Origin: CBDFMR01 sp965249765
Lineage (GTDB): Bacteria; Bacteroidota; Bacteroidia; Chitinophagales; Saprospiraceae
Assembly: GCA_965249765.1 (NCBI GenBank)
Contig: CBDFMR010000005.1
Span: 1,302,001 to 1,366,000, forward strand
Direction: 5' to 3'
Length of the DNA stretch: 64,000 nucleotides
Positions 45,008-55,200 of this stretch are shown piece after piece. Under the pieces are notes generated by a model. The model saw only the letters and a program-made list of their open reading frames with translations. It was not told the origin of the DNA and ran no database searches. Numbering within the stretch: position 1 is the stretch's first letter; the number at the start of each line of letters is the position of its first letter. The translations under genes and the position numbers were made by a program.

Positions 45008-45352
45008 ATGAATCACACAAATCAATATTCAGCTTTGAGATATAATAGATCTAATATGGACCATGTATTTGGTTTTCTGGTTTTAGTAGTGTCGACTTTT
45101 GGATCAGAGATATCGGAGTATGTAGATGAATTGTCTTACAATTCTAATTCAGACGCCTATGATGTACAGACCGATGCATACTCTGTATCTTCTGGTTCCA
45201 TTGATTTAAACAGTTTAGTTAGTAGACAGTACAAGAGTTGGTTGGATGTGGATCATTCTTTTGCTCTACGGTTGCGAGAGAGCACAACCATTATAAGTTC
45301 AACTTCTTTCAGCGATCTGTGCCGACCAACTCAAGTACTGTTGAGTCCTTAA
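45008..45352 (+). CDS. Uncertain small Ser-rich ORF
   Basis: 114 codons with one hydrophobic stretch (about 20-32, FGFLVLVVSTFG) and a Ser/Asp-rich remainder (YVDELSYNSNSDAYDVQTDA). No family is recognised, and the codon content is less convincing than that of the neighbours. The main support is a strong plus-strand terminator at 45419-45448 that no other gene explains. It lies between a response regulator and its likely kinase. Confidence 0.4.
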   Translation: MNHTNQYSALRYNRSNMDHVFGFLVLVVSTFGSEISEYVDELSYNSNSDAYDVQTDAYSVSSGSIDLNSLVSRQYKSWLDVDHSFALRLRESTTIISSTSFSDLCRPTQVLLSP

Positions 45353-45418
45353 AACAAAGAGAATAAGAAAACACAAGATTAAATACTCATTGGGATTGAC
45401 TATTGCATTCTAAAGAAT

Positions 45419-45448
45419 ACCCTCATAAAGATGAGGGTTTCTTTTTTT
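45419..45448 (+). terminator. Rho-independent terminator
   Basis: Stem ACCCTCAT with ATGAGGGT, 4-base loop AAAG, then TTCTTTTTTT. It ends a plus-strand transcript upstream of the histidine kinase gene. Confidence 0.85.
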
Positions 45449-45541
45449 ATATAATGATGTATCTTTCTAAATGAGAATAATTGCAGTTTGTCTTTGAGTT
45501 AGTAAAAGATTGAGGACCTTAGTCCACACCTATAAAAGAGA

Positions 45542-47320
45542 TTGATAAAGTATAGACATATCATTTTAGTGTTTGTAACGTTTTTGTCGTTGCATCTCAA
45601 TGGTCAGATCGGGGAAGGTGGAAAGGAATATTTGGAAGATTCCCTAATGATCCGCCTCGAGAATGCTAGGAAGACCAATAACCATCATGAGCTCGCAGAG
45701 GTCTATTTTATGTTGGGGGAGCTGAGGCAGAGAGACGGTAAAGATCCTGGGGAATCTCTTGATTATTACCTCAGGAGCCTTGATTACTTCAAATTGCTTT
45801 CTGATGAGGATCGGATACACCAAATTAAAAGAGTGATTGCCAGACGGTATCATGAAGCGGAATTGTATGAAGAGTCCGAGACCATCTACGATGAGTTGAT
45901 ACTATATTATGCTGGGAATGGAGATCGAAAAATGCTAATGTATTGTCATGCTGATCTTAGTGACTTGTATCGAACTAGAGGTGACCTAGATAAAGAGTAC
46001 TCGCATCTGCATAAGGCCATCGCCTTGAATAATAAAGTAAAAGATTCTTCTCTGATGATTTCCTATCTGCTTAAATCTGTGGATAAGTATTCAAGACTAA
46101 GTGAGGTAGATAGTGCTTTGATTTCTGCAAGAATGGCATTTGGTCTAGCCAATGATCTCAACCGATATGATGACATGAGCAAAGCCTTGTACCACATAGG
46201 GATGCTCAATCATGGGCTTAAGAAAAATGACCTAGCAATAAAATACTTGACCGATAGCGAAGATCTATTGATATATAGACCTTATGATAGTTTTAGATCT
46301 GAACTCTACATGGCTTTGGCAGATGCTCACCGAGAGACTGAAAATCATCAAGAATCTTATCTCTATATGCTAAGGTATGCTGAGCTCAATGACAGCATCT
46401 ACGACATTGACAGACAAGAGTCCATTAATAGCCTTACACTGAAATACGAAACCAGGCAAAAACAAAGCGAAATAAGACTCCTTGAGAAGGAAAATGACAT
46501 TGCCGTCGATCAGAATAAGCAACAGCGAAGAGCATTGTATGTGATGGCAGGAGGACTCGTCCTTTTGCTTCTTATGGGATATTACTTTTATAGAATCTAT
46601 ACACAGAAGATCAAGACAGCTCATATCATCAACTTGCAGAAGCAAAAAATCAATAGCCAACGCATCAGAGAATTAGAGGACAATATGAAGATCAATAGTA
46701 TGCAATCTATGATCGAAGGTCAAGAAGTGGAGCGGGAGAGGATAGCAAAAGAGTTGCATGATAGCCTTGGAGGAATCTTGTCGACAATTAAGCTACAATT
46801 TGACAGCGTTAAGCATCGGGTAAAGAGTGTCACTAAAGCAAAGGAGTATTCAACTGCCAATAGATTGCTTGATACAGCAGTAGAGGAAGTGAGATCCATT
46901 TCCCGCAACCTGCAGCCATCGTCGCTGAGAAAACTTGGTCTCATTCCCGCGATCAATGATCTCATCAATAGGTTTAGTGGCGAGAACTACCCAGACATAG
47001 ATTTTCAGTATTATAATATTCCTACAGGCATAGAAAATATGAAGGCCCTTTCAATATATAGGATTATACAAGAGATGCTTCACAATACGGTGAAGCACGC
47101 TGAAGCCGAAGAGGTTTTTATTCAGCTGAGAAGAGAAGAAGATCAACTTGTTATTCATTATGAAGATGATGGAGTTGGTTTCAATCCAGAAAAACTGGTG
47201 TCAAAGGGAATGGGTATGGAGAATATAAGATCCCGTATTAACTACCTCAAGGGCACCTTTTCTTTAGATTCTTACCCCAGTAAAGGAACGTCATACGTTG
47301 TTCACATTCCTCATGGATAG
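45542..47320 (+). CDS. TPR-containing sensor histidine kinase (HisKA_3)
   Basis: 592 residues. A signal peptide or signal anchor (to about residue 22) precedes a periplasmic TPR region (about 30-310). A transmembrane helix (about 332-352, ALYVMAGGLVLLLLMGYYF) and a coiled coil lead to the HisKA_3 dimerisation box ERERIAKELHDSLGGILSTI with the phospho-His. The HATPase domain has EMLHNTVKHAEA (N-box), YEDDGVGFNPEKL and GMGMENIRSRINYLKG. The start is TTG at 45542. HisKA_3 kinases pair with NarL-type regulators, and one lies divergently nearby. Confidence 0.9.
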   Translation: MIKYRHIILVFVTFLSLHLNGQIGEGGKEYLEDSLMIRLENARKTNNHHELAEVYFMLGELRQRDGKDPGESLDYYLRSLDYFKLLSDEDRIHQIKRVIARRYHEAELYEESETIYDELILYYAGNGDRKMLMYCHADLSDLYRTRGDLDKEYSHLHKAIALNNKVKDSSLMISYLLKSVDKYSRLSEVDSALISARMAFGLANDLNRYDDMSKALYHIGMLNHGLKKNDLAIKYLTDSEDLLIYRPYDSFRSELYMALADAHRETENHQESYLYMLRYAELNDSIYDIDRQESINSLTLKYETRQKQSEIRLLEKENDIAVDQNKQQRRALYVMAGGLVLLLLMGYYFYRIYTQKIKTAHIINLQKQKINSQRIRELEDNMKINSMQSMIEGQEVERERIAKELHDSLGGILSTIKLQFDSVKHRVKSVTKAKEYSTANRLLDTAVEEVRSISRNLQPSSLRKLGLIPAINDLINRFSGENYPDIDFQYYNIPTGIENMKALSIYRIIQEMLHNTVKHAEAEEVFIQLRREEDQLVIHYEDDGVGFNPEKLVSKGMGMENIRSRINYLKGTFSLDSYPSKGTSYVVHIPHG

Positions 47321-48236
47321 TTGGCGAGAAAAAATCAACATTGATCTTCCAAGTCCCATCATGGAGATTGACCTGAGCCATTTCATTGATACCAATGTTC
47401 GTCTGTATGTAAAACGGGAAGATCTTATTCATCCTCTTTACGGTGGCAATAAATGGAGGAAGCTTAGAGGAGCTATAGACGAGTATTCTAGGCAATCCTA
47501 TAGTGGACTTATCACATTTGGTGGTGCTTTCTCCAATCATCTTGCTGCAACGGCAGCACTGTGTCATGAACTTGCTATTCCATGCACAATTTATGTACGA
47601 GGGGATCATATAGACACTGATAATCCTACTCTACGTAATGCGCTCGAACTCGGAGCTTGTATCAAGATGATGGATAGGAGAAAGTATCGTCAAAGAAATG
47701 AACCGGACTTTCTCACTAAGATTAAAGAAGACAACCCCATGATGATGATCGTACCAGAAGGGGGAAGTGGTTCCTATGCTGCAGTAGGCATCAAGGAAAT
47801 GGTGAAAGAATTGGAAGTCCAGCTCGACTTTGTTCCCAGCCATCTATGCATAAGCTCAGGAACAGGAATGACAGCCGGCATCATCTGTAACCAGATTACT
47901 CAAGATTTAGAGGTACATATTTTCTCAGCATTGAAAGGACAGTTCCTTGGCGATGAAATCAAAAAATTGACTTCGAGAGAGTTTGTATTTTATGAAGATG
48001 ACAACGGCGGCTACGGGAAAACCACAGCCGGTCTTATCAAGTTTATCAATGATTTTTCTACATATACTGGTGTTCCGTTAGATCCTATCTACAATGGCAA
48101 AATGATGTACAGATTAGTGAGAATGATATCTAGAGGAACACTTGACGTTGATGCAAAAATTCTAGCTGTACATACAGGTGGATTGCAAGGTATACAAGGG
48201 TACAACTACCTATATCCTAATTCAATTATAAAGTAG
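47313..48236 (+). CDS. D-cysteine desulfhydrase / ACC deaminase family PLP enzyme
   Basis: 307 residues, fold type II PLP enzyme. The PLP lysine is in YGGNKWRKLRGAI, followed by ITFGGAFSNHLAATAALCHE and the phosphate-binding loop SSGTGMTAGI. The family deaminates 1-aminocyclopropane-1-carboxylate or D-cysteine; sequence alone does not decide. The frame is open from a TTG at 47298, but the ATG at 47313 overlaps the kinase stop (ATGGATAG) and is preferred. Confidence 0.88.
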   Translation: MDSWREKINIDLPSPIMEIDLSHFIDTNVRLYVKREDLIHPLYGGNKWRKLRGAIDEYSRQSYSGLITFGGAFSNHLAATAALCHELAIPCTIYVRGDHIDTDNPTLRNALELGACIKMMDRRKYRQRNEPDFLTKIKEDNPMMMIVPEGGSGSYAAVGIKEMVKELEVQLDFVPSHLCISSGTGMTAGIICNQITQDLEVHIFSALKGQFLGDEIKKLTSREFVFYEDDNGGYGKTTAGLIKFINDFSTYTGVPLDPIYNGKMMYRLVRMISRGTLDVDAKILAVHTGGLQGIQGYNYLYPNSIIK

Positions 48237-48254
48237 TAGAATTACAAAGAGGGT

Positions 48255-49265
48255 CTACTGCTCGGCAAAGAGCAGTTTATACTCTCTCTCACGATTCATG
48301 GGTTTCCTATTGGGGATATCTGATGCTAGGTTGTAGTTGAATAGATTGAGGATATCTCGTCTCACTGTCGGACTGCTAAAAAAGTATCTGTGATTTGAAA
48401 ATCTACTGGCACGATCTTCATCATCATTGAGAAGGGAAGTATTGACAATGTATATGTCATCAGGGAGTTTATCAAGGTTGTCTATTCCATCTAGCCCCAG
48501 TCTGTTGTTGTCATTGAGGAGCTTAGACATTTTTAAGGATCTATCATTGTTGTGTGTGTATACTACAATTTGCTCTGCGGCATCAGGGAGAGAAGACAGC
48601 GGTTGATTTTCATTGAATATATCAGATTCAAGATCGGCTGCAGCAAACACGATGGTTTTAAAAAAATCTATAGAAAGTTCTGGTTCGAGGAAGGAAGTAT
48701 ACATGCTCTCAAATACCCGATTGCCCATAGAATGGCAAATGAAACTCATGCGATTCTTGTCCTCAAAATTATCAAGACCTATGTGGTAAAAGAGCAAATT
48801 GAAGTATTCTCCAAATAGTACTCCCTTATCCCGAGCGATTGCTACATTGGTCCCATAAATCAATTTGCTATCCCATATAAGAGATACGATCAGACCAAAG
48901 TGACTATCTGGGTGCGCATAAATATCCCCAGCCATCTCTGTTGTATTGTATTCTAGATATGAAGATGTGTGTCCCCACATCCCATGGATATAAGTAAGAA
49001 TATTGCTTTTGGCTTCGGGTAGAAAATCGATCGACTCTTCTACTACAAGGATGAATTCTTGGATGGTATTGTTCTCAAAGGCTACTTTTCTAGGAGTACC
49101 TTCTTCGTCATAAATTATTCGTCCAAATTCGGTATGATACTCTTCTGGCTCATCACCAGTAATGTGAATATATACGTGGTCAAAGTCATAGACTTGAGAT
49201 TCCTGAGATAATAAAATAGTCCCAAAAGAAAATTGTAAAAATAATATTGACAGGAGCACCTTCAC
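48255..49265 (-). CDS. Exported alpha/beta hydrolase (DUF900-like)
   Basis: 336 residues, signal peptide to about residue 20. The nucleophile elbow is in FICHSMGNRVFESMY, a GxSxG variant with His-Ser-Met-Gly-Asn, and ILTYIHGMWGH is a likely oxyanion region. Asp and His of a triad are plausible (VVYTHNND, SNHRYF). DUF900 proteins are esterase-like; the substrate is unknown. It converges with the PLP enzyme gene. Confidence 0.75.
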   Translation of the reverse strand: MKVLLSILFLQFSFGTILLSQESQVYDFDHVYIHITGDEPEEYHTEFGRIIYDEEGTPRKVAFENNTIQEFILVVEESIDFLPEAKSNILTYIHGMWGHTSSYLEYNTTEMAGDIYAHPDSHFGLIVSLIWDSKLIYGTNVAIARDKGVLFGEYFNLLFYHIGLDNFEDKNRMSFICHSMGNRVFESMYTSFLEPELSIDFFKTIVFAAADLESDIFNENQPLSSLPDAAEQIVVYTHNNDRSLKMSKLLNDNNRLGLDGIDNLDKLPDDIYIVNTSLLNDDEDRASRFSNHRYFFSSPTVRRDILNLFNYNLASDIPNRKPMNREREYKLLFAEQ

Positions 49266-49414
49266 AAAAACTAATATTTACGAGTAAGACGTCGAGAGTC
49301 ATGGTTTTGTTTTCCTAATCGTAGTTATTTATGTCCAACTCGTCGAAAATTGTCGTCACTGGGTCATTATTGACCCTATACTAGCGTTCAATCACAAATA
49401 ATCTAAGATTCAAC

Positions 49415-50536
49415 ATGAAAGCCATGCAACGATTTTTCATTTTTTCCTCAGGAATCCATCCTTCATTTTTGAAAAGGGCACCATCTGACATTCAGAAGTA
49501 CACGGGAATCGGAGCTACTGTATTTTTTACGGCATTGTTTGCCATTTTGTCTTCGTTTTATGCTGCCTTCGTGATATTTCATAGTTACTTGATTGCAATC
49601 GTTTTTTCCCTGTTTTGGGGGTTGATGATTTTTAATCTTGACCGTTATCTTGTTTCTAGTATGAAGCGTAAAGGTGGATTTTTTACTGATTTTGTAACGG
49701 CTTCCCCAAGGATATTTCTAGCACTGTTAATAGCTATTGTGATTGCGAAACCTTTGGAGTTAAAAATCTTTGAATCGGAGATTGAGTCTGAGCTTGTAAT
49801 TATGGAACAAGAGATTTATAAGGAACAAGAAGATAAACTCCGAGCAAGATATGAGGGTGACATAAACCGTATTGATACTGAAATGGCAAGCCTCATGTCG
49901 GCAATTGATAATAAGATAGCAGTTAGAAATGAGTTAGAAAGTCATGCATTGGCAGAAGCAGATGGTACTGGTGGAAGCAAGATCAGAAATATGGGTCCTA
50001 TTTACAGGGCTAAGAAACAAGAATCCGATAAAGCTCAATCTGATCTTGATAAGACGATTACAACTAATCAACCACTGATTGAAAATATGCGATTACAGAA
50101 GAACAATTTACTAGCTGATCGCGGATCGGACATGGACGTTCTGAACCAAGCGCCGTTATCTGGATTAGCGGCTCGCATAGATGCACTTTCTAGACTAGGA
50201 AAGGGAAAGCCTGCAATAGCATGGGCTGGAATATTTATTATGCTACTATTTATGGCCATAGAAACAGCACCCATCTTAGTTAAGCTGCTCTCTTCTCGAG
50301 GACCATTTGATTATGTGCTCGATAAGCATGAGTTTCAATTTGTAATGAGTCACAAACTTGAGACAGAAAGGAGACGAAAAGAAGTGGAGAGTGAGTTGTC
50401 CTTTTTGACAGAAACTCGACAATACAAGGTCAGAGAAATGATTAAGGCAGAAAACAAAATGACACGAGATTTGATCGATCAAAACTATGCCAGTCAAAGA
50501 TCACAAAGGTCGTGGAAGGAAATACTCTTTTCTTGA
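49415..50536 (+). CDS. DUF4407 membrane protein
   Basis: 373 residues. Four hydrophobic segments (about 34-54, 58-75, 96-112 and 268-288) enclose a long charged coiled coil (about 120-250). The opening FFIFSSGIHPSFLKRAPSDI and NLDRYLVSSMKRKG are typical of DUF4407, whose function is unknown. It ends with a basic, Glu-rich tail. Confidence 0.85.
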   Translation: MKAMQRFFIFSSGIHPSFLKRAPSDIQKYTGIGATVFFTALFAILSSFYAAFVIFHSYLIAIVFSLFWGLMIFNLDRYLVSSMKRKGGFFTDFVTASPRIFLALLIAIVIAKPLELKIFESEIESELVIMEQEIYKEQEDKLRARYEGDINRIDTEMASLMSAIDNKIAVRNELESHALAEADGTGGSKIRNMGPIYRAKKQESDKAQSDLDKTITTNQPLIENMRLQKNNLLADRGSDMDVLNQAPLSGLAARIDALSRLGKGKPAIAWAGIFIMLLFMAIETAPILVKLLSSRGPFDYVLDKHEFQFVMSHKLETERRRKEVESELSFLTETRQYKVREMIKAENKMTRDLIDQNYASQRSQRSWKEILFS

Positions 50537-50546
50537 CCCTACACTA

Positions 50547-50972
50547 TTACTTTACAAATGTTAGGGTTTCCTTGTATCCAATACCATTTAAGGAGAGTAG
50601 GTACACGCAGGAATGAGTATCTTCAAGATCGACAGAGAGTATATGTTGGCTAGGTAAAACCGGTATTCTTTCCTCCTTAATAGTCCTTCCCATGATATCC
50701 ACCACTTTGAGAGATAGATATTCTTCAGTATCTGAGAAGTAATGCATTTGGACCTGTGATTCCATAGGATTAGGTGCGATCAGAGCTCGATTATTTTCAT
50801 GGAAGAAATCTACATTGATAACATGGGAGCTAGTAAATGTGCCATCGAGGTCTTTGCTATGCAACTTATAATAGTTGTGACCATATGAAGGGGACCTGTC
50901 AATGAAATTATAAGCTAAGTTTTGGGCCGAGAACCCGGCTGCAGGAAGGCTTCCTAGGCTAACAAAGTCAAC
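50547..50972 (-). pseudogene. Orphan C-terminal fragment of a T9SS type A protein
   Basis: The open frame starts right after TGA at 50973-50975, with no start codon near. It reads SAQNLAYNFIDRSPSYGHNY, then YKLHSKDLDGTFTSSHVINV, the usual segment before a type A signal, and ends with APNPMESQVQMHYF and a CTD tail. The nearest TTG start (50864) would give a 105-residue protein with no signal peptide, which could not be exported. It looks like the surviving tail of a deleted secreted-protein gene, immediately downstream of the terminator of the next gene. Confidence 0.75.
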
Positions 50973-50990
50973 TCAATACTTGTACTATGG

Positions 50991-51026
50991 ACAAAAAAAA
51001 AGGCAGTCATCAATCAGATAACTGCC
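50991..51026 (-). terminator. Terminator of the Cys-rich protein gene
   Basis: Stem GGCAGT (51002-51007) with ACTGCC (51021-51026), extended by ATC/GAT. An A-run of ten at 50992-51001 gives a U-tract on the minus strand. Confidence 0.85.
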
Positions 51027-51049
51027 CTCCTGTTTTCGGTCTGGGGAAT

Positions 51050-51556
51050 TTAAACTTTAGTTTCTTTCTCCTCAGCTGAAGCTTTAATTTTCTTAGAACA
51101 AGATTTCTTGTTTTTGCTACAAGAAGCTTTGGTTTTGCCTTTACAGCAATCTCCTTTTACTGCCTTACCAACACAACAAGCTTTTGCTTCGCCTTCTGAT
51201 ACTTCAGTAGTTGAGGATACAAATTTCTTCAGGTCACCATCATATGATACTTCTGACCATGATTCTTTACCTGATTTCTCACAAACTGACTTTTGATGAT
51301 ATGTAACAGAGCCAGACTTAGAGCAAACTCTTTTCTCAACTGCCTCATCACTTTCAGCAGCAGCATCAGCTTCTCTGTACATAGCAGCCACAGCTGTAGC
51401 ATCTACAGTCTCAGCAGCATTTGCAGAAGTCGCAGCAGCTTTTTTCTTGGCACAAGCCTTTGCACATGATTTTTTGGACTTAGAACAACTTGATTGCGCA
51501 TTTGCACTGAAGGCAGCAACAACCAAAAACGACATAAGGAAAACTAATTTTTTCAT
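51050..51556 (-). CDS. Exported Cys/Lys-rich protein, unknown function
   Basis: 168 residues. The signal peptide ends at about residue 20 (FSANA). The mature protein is rich in Cys, Lys and Ala, with clusters SCSKSKKSCAKACAKKK, CCVGKAVKGDCCKGKTKASC and SCSKKIK. A central part with CSKSGSVTYHQKSVCEKSGK could bind metal. No family is recognised; a metallothionein-like or redox role is only a guess. The gene has its own terminator and a large inverted repeat over its promoter region. Confidence 0.7.
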   Translation of the reverse strand: MKKLVFLMSFLVVAAFSANAQSSCSKSKKSCAKACAKKKAAATSANAAETVDATAVAAMYREADAAAESDEAVEKRVCSKSGSVTYHQKSVCEKSGKESWSEVSYDGDLKKFVSSTTEVSEGEAKACCVGKAVKGDCCKGKTKASCSKNKKSCSKKIKASAEEKETKV

Positions 51557-51607
51557 CTTAATCTTTGATTTTCAATTTATACAATGGGTTAAAGATATTA
51601 CGCAAGT

Positions 51608-51659
51608 ATATAACTGACAAATCAAATTTTAAATTTCATCGATTACTTGTCAGTTATAT
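51608..51659. promoter_or_regulatory. 13-bp inverted repeat upstream of the Cys-rich gene
   Basis: ATATAACTGACAA (51608-51620) is exactly inverted as TTGTCAGTTATAT (51647-51659), with AATC/GATT extending the stem. The proximal arm overlaps a TATACTTG sequence that could be the -7 box of the Cys-rich gene. This geometry suggests an operator for a dimeric regulator. Confidence 0.5.
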
Positions 51660-51821
51660 GACAGATGCTGGATAAAGCCTGTTGATTGCTTGACTTGATA
51701 GGAAAAGTTAAATATTGTTTAAGAATTTATAGGATGGCAAACTATTTACATCTTGCATTGCATTTATTAGATATAGCTTGCAATCAGGCCATACCATTTG
51801 TCAAAATCTAAAGCGAATAAT

Positions 51822-52256
51822 ATGAGGTACATTTTGTTGATAGGAATTCTTTGGTGGTCATGTAAAGCAGCACCAACTCATACCCTGGATGATTATCAAG
51901 GCGAGAGAATCATCTTTGGAAATAGTGGTGGTTTTGCTGGAACCGTAAATAAGTATTGTTTGTTTGAGAATGGGCAATGCTTCAAGTTTGATAAGATGAA
52001 TGCAGATGGCATGGCTGTGGATAAATGGGACAAAAAACTCGTGGGCCAAGTATTCTCCAATTATGAAACTCTTGGACTCAAGGATATTGACCATGATGAT
52101 AGAGGGAACATGACCTATTTTCTTATCAAGGAGTCGGAAGGACTGAGTCATTCCATTCATTGGGGTGGAATGAATAAAAACCTTCGTAGCGATGTACAGG
52201 TATTCTATGACAATCTCTGGAAACTAGCGTTAGACCAAGAAAGTAAAACTCGATAA
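51822..52256 (+). CDS. Small lipoprotein of unknown function
   Basis: 144 residues. The short signal ends in the lipobox WWSC at about residue 13. The mature part has SGGFAGTVNKYCLFENGQCF, a beta-rich pattern seen in small Bacteroidota lipoproteins, but no named family is recognised. The frame is open from a TTG at 51798; the ATG at 51822 gives a proper signal. It precedes the M4 protease gene by 16 bases and is likely in the same transcript. Confidence 0.7.
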   Translation: MRYILLIGILWWSCKAAPTHTLDDYQGERIIFGNSGGFAGTVNKYCLFENGQCFKFDKMNADGMAVDKWDKKLVGQVFSNYETLGLKDIDHDDRGNMTYFLIKESEGLSHSIHWGGMNKNLRSDVQVFYDNLWKLALDQESKTR

Positions 52257-52272
52257 AACATAAAAATCACTC

Positions 52273-55200
52273 ATGGCTAGATTAATTCTTACATCATTGC
52301 TCATCACCATAGGTGTTTATTCTAACGCCCAGTTTAAGCAGGTTGAACCACAAAACCAAAGATCTCTTCAAGGTACAATTATTACACCCTCAGGAAAACT
52401 TAAAGCTGTTTCGATAGATCAAAATGCTGTCCAGTACTTCTCTGTTGACGCAAGCAATCTTCCAAAGCTGGATGTACAATTACGAGTCCTTGCCAGAGCT
52501 AAAGACAATCAGCCCATTTACATAGAATCCCGATCACCTGTCTTGGGTGCCATGAGCAGGCAAGGCGGAATATCATTCCTCAAGGAATGTAGTAAAGTAT
52601 TGAAGGTTAATAATACTGATAAGGAGATGGTGATTAAAAAGGAAACTACTGATGATCAGGGAATCCTTCACATAAGACTTACCCAGGAGTACAATGGAGT
52701 AAAGGTCTATGGTGGTGAGGTAATTCTACATGGATATAAGTATGGTCAGTGGACATTAACTGGGCGAAGTTTTCCCACCGCTGATATAAATGTTATCCCG
52801 GCGATTACCATGAGTAGTGCTCGTCAAGGAGCGATAGAAAATATAGGTTCGATTTCAATGTCTACAGATGAAGAGATCAGGAATTTTGCCGGTAAAGACT
52901 TATCAGAGTTGGTAATATATCATGACCAAGGTACTCCTGGGCTTGCTTATCATTTTACAATTCATAAGAATCTTATGGAGAGTTGGGAGTATTTCGTAGA
53001 TGCTCAAGATGGAAATATTATGAAGAAATTCAAATCTTCATGTCATCTTCATGACCATGGGCTAGAAGGATCTGTTGATCATGCTTCTCTAGTAATGGAC
53101 GGCCCTGCATTTGCCATGAATGAGACAGACGGGAATGGTGTATCTCGAGATATCAATACTTATGATGTAGGTGGAACATTTTATCTAATCGATGGATCGA
53201 GAGATATGTTTAATTTATCAGCTTCAAATTTACCCAATGAACCAGTCGGAGCAATTTGGACCTTAGATGGCCAGAGATCACCTGCTGACAATAGTTTTAC
53301 GTATACGCACAATACCGATGGAAATAATGACGGATGGAACGATCTGGCTGTTTCGGCTCATTACAATGCTGGAGTTGCTTACGAGTATTTTAAAGATGTT
53401 CACAGTCGCAATGCGATCAATGGCAGTGGTGGTACAGTCGTATCATTTATCAATGTAAATGACCCCAATTCAGGTGGAAGCATGGGCAATGCTTTCTGGT
53501 CAGGCAGTGCAATGTTCTATGGAAATGGCGATAACGCCTTTCATGCATTGCCTCGTGGACTCGATGTTGCCGGACATGAGATGTCACATGGAGTTATACA
53601 GTCTACTGCTAATTTGCAATATTATGGTGAGTCAGGCGCAATGAACGAATCGTTTGCTGACATATTTGGAGCTATGATGGATCGTAACGATTGGAAGATA
53701 GGGGAGGATGTGGTCAAGACAAGCTTCTTTCCTTCAGGAGCCCTAAGAGACTTAGAAGATCCAAATCAAGGATTACCTGCCAACGACTTTGGAAGAGGAT
53801 GGCAACCTCAGACTGTCTCTCAGATGTATACAGGATCAGAAGACAACGGCGGGGTACACATCAATAGTGGTATCTGCAACCATGCTTTTTATCTGCTCGC
53901 GACCTCTATTGGAAAAGAGAAAGCTGAAAAAATTTACTATCGTGCATTGACTCAGTATTTGACCATGTCGTCACAGTTTGTCGATTTGCGGATCGCTGTG
54001 GAGAAATCAGCTCAAGACTTATATGGCAACACCGAAGTACAAGCAGTCCAGTCTGCATTTAGTGATGTAGGTATAGGAGCCGGTCCGGGAGGAAACTATC
54101 AGGATGATGTTGTAGTCAATCCGGGTGATGACCTTATTATTCATACCGATCAGAATCGCAATGACTTGATTATCGTTGATAATCAGTTAAACCTTATCGC
54201 CAATCCATTGACGGACAGAAATCCAGTAAGCAGGGCTAGTGTTACCGATGATGGGTCGGAAATAGTGTTTGTTGCCGATGATGGACACATTTATTATTAC
54301 CTAATAGACTACTCTACGGGTAATGCAAATGAGACTCGTCTCAGCGAAGTAGGGGAGTGGAGAAATGTGGTTATTTCAAAAGATGGCAATCGTCTTGCAG
54401 CACTTAGTGATAATTATAATAGCAGTATTTATGTTTACGATTTAGTTACAGGTGCGGATTTCGAATTTGAACTGTATAACCCTACAACAGCTGATGGCAT
54501 AGCAACAGGAGAAGTACTATATGCCGATGCGCTGGAGTTTGGTTTTTCAGGAGAAAAAGTTATGTACGATGCAGCCAATGAAATTACAGGAAGCAATGGA
54601 CAATCTATAGAATACTGGGATATAGGCCTGCTCGAAGTCTGGAACAACAGTGCTGATACCTGGGCGCTTGGCAATATCGAGAAGCTGTTTTCTCAGCTGC
54701 CGGAAGGAGTCAGTATTGGTAATCCTACATTCTCAAAAAATTCCCCTTACATCATTGCCCTTGATTATATAAGTGAAGATGAGTACGCTGTGTTAGGAGT
54801 CAATATAGAAACAGGCGATGTAGGGCTTCTTTTTGAAAACCAGGGATTGGGTTATCCTAGTTACTCTCGTGCAGATGATAAGCTGCTCTTTGATGCACCC
54901 TGGTCCGGAGGAATTGATATCGGGGTTCTCGATGTTCAGTCTGATAAAATAACTGCAGTACAGGGGTCGGAAGTATTTTTTAAAGAAGAAGCGCGGTGGG
55001 GAGTATGGTATGCCAATGGCCAGAGACCTGTTGCTGTTACCGATGTCGATGCTAGTACTGGAAAGCTCATTATTTATCCTAATCCTACAGAAGGTAATCT
55101 TGACGTAACGATCAATGGTGAGTTGCATGGAAGTCTTAGGCTGTCTCTCGTAAACGTGGATGGTAAATTGATCGAAGAGAAAATACTAGATGAACATTCA

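Noticed and set aside
48255..48285. CTGCTC/GAGCAG hairpin as a terminator
   Set aside because: It lies inside the C-terminal codons of the hydrolase gene and has no proper U-tract.
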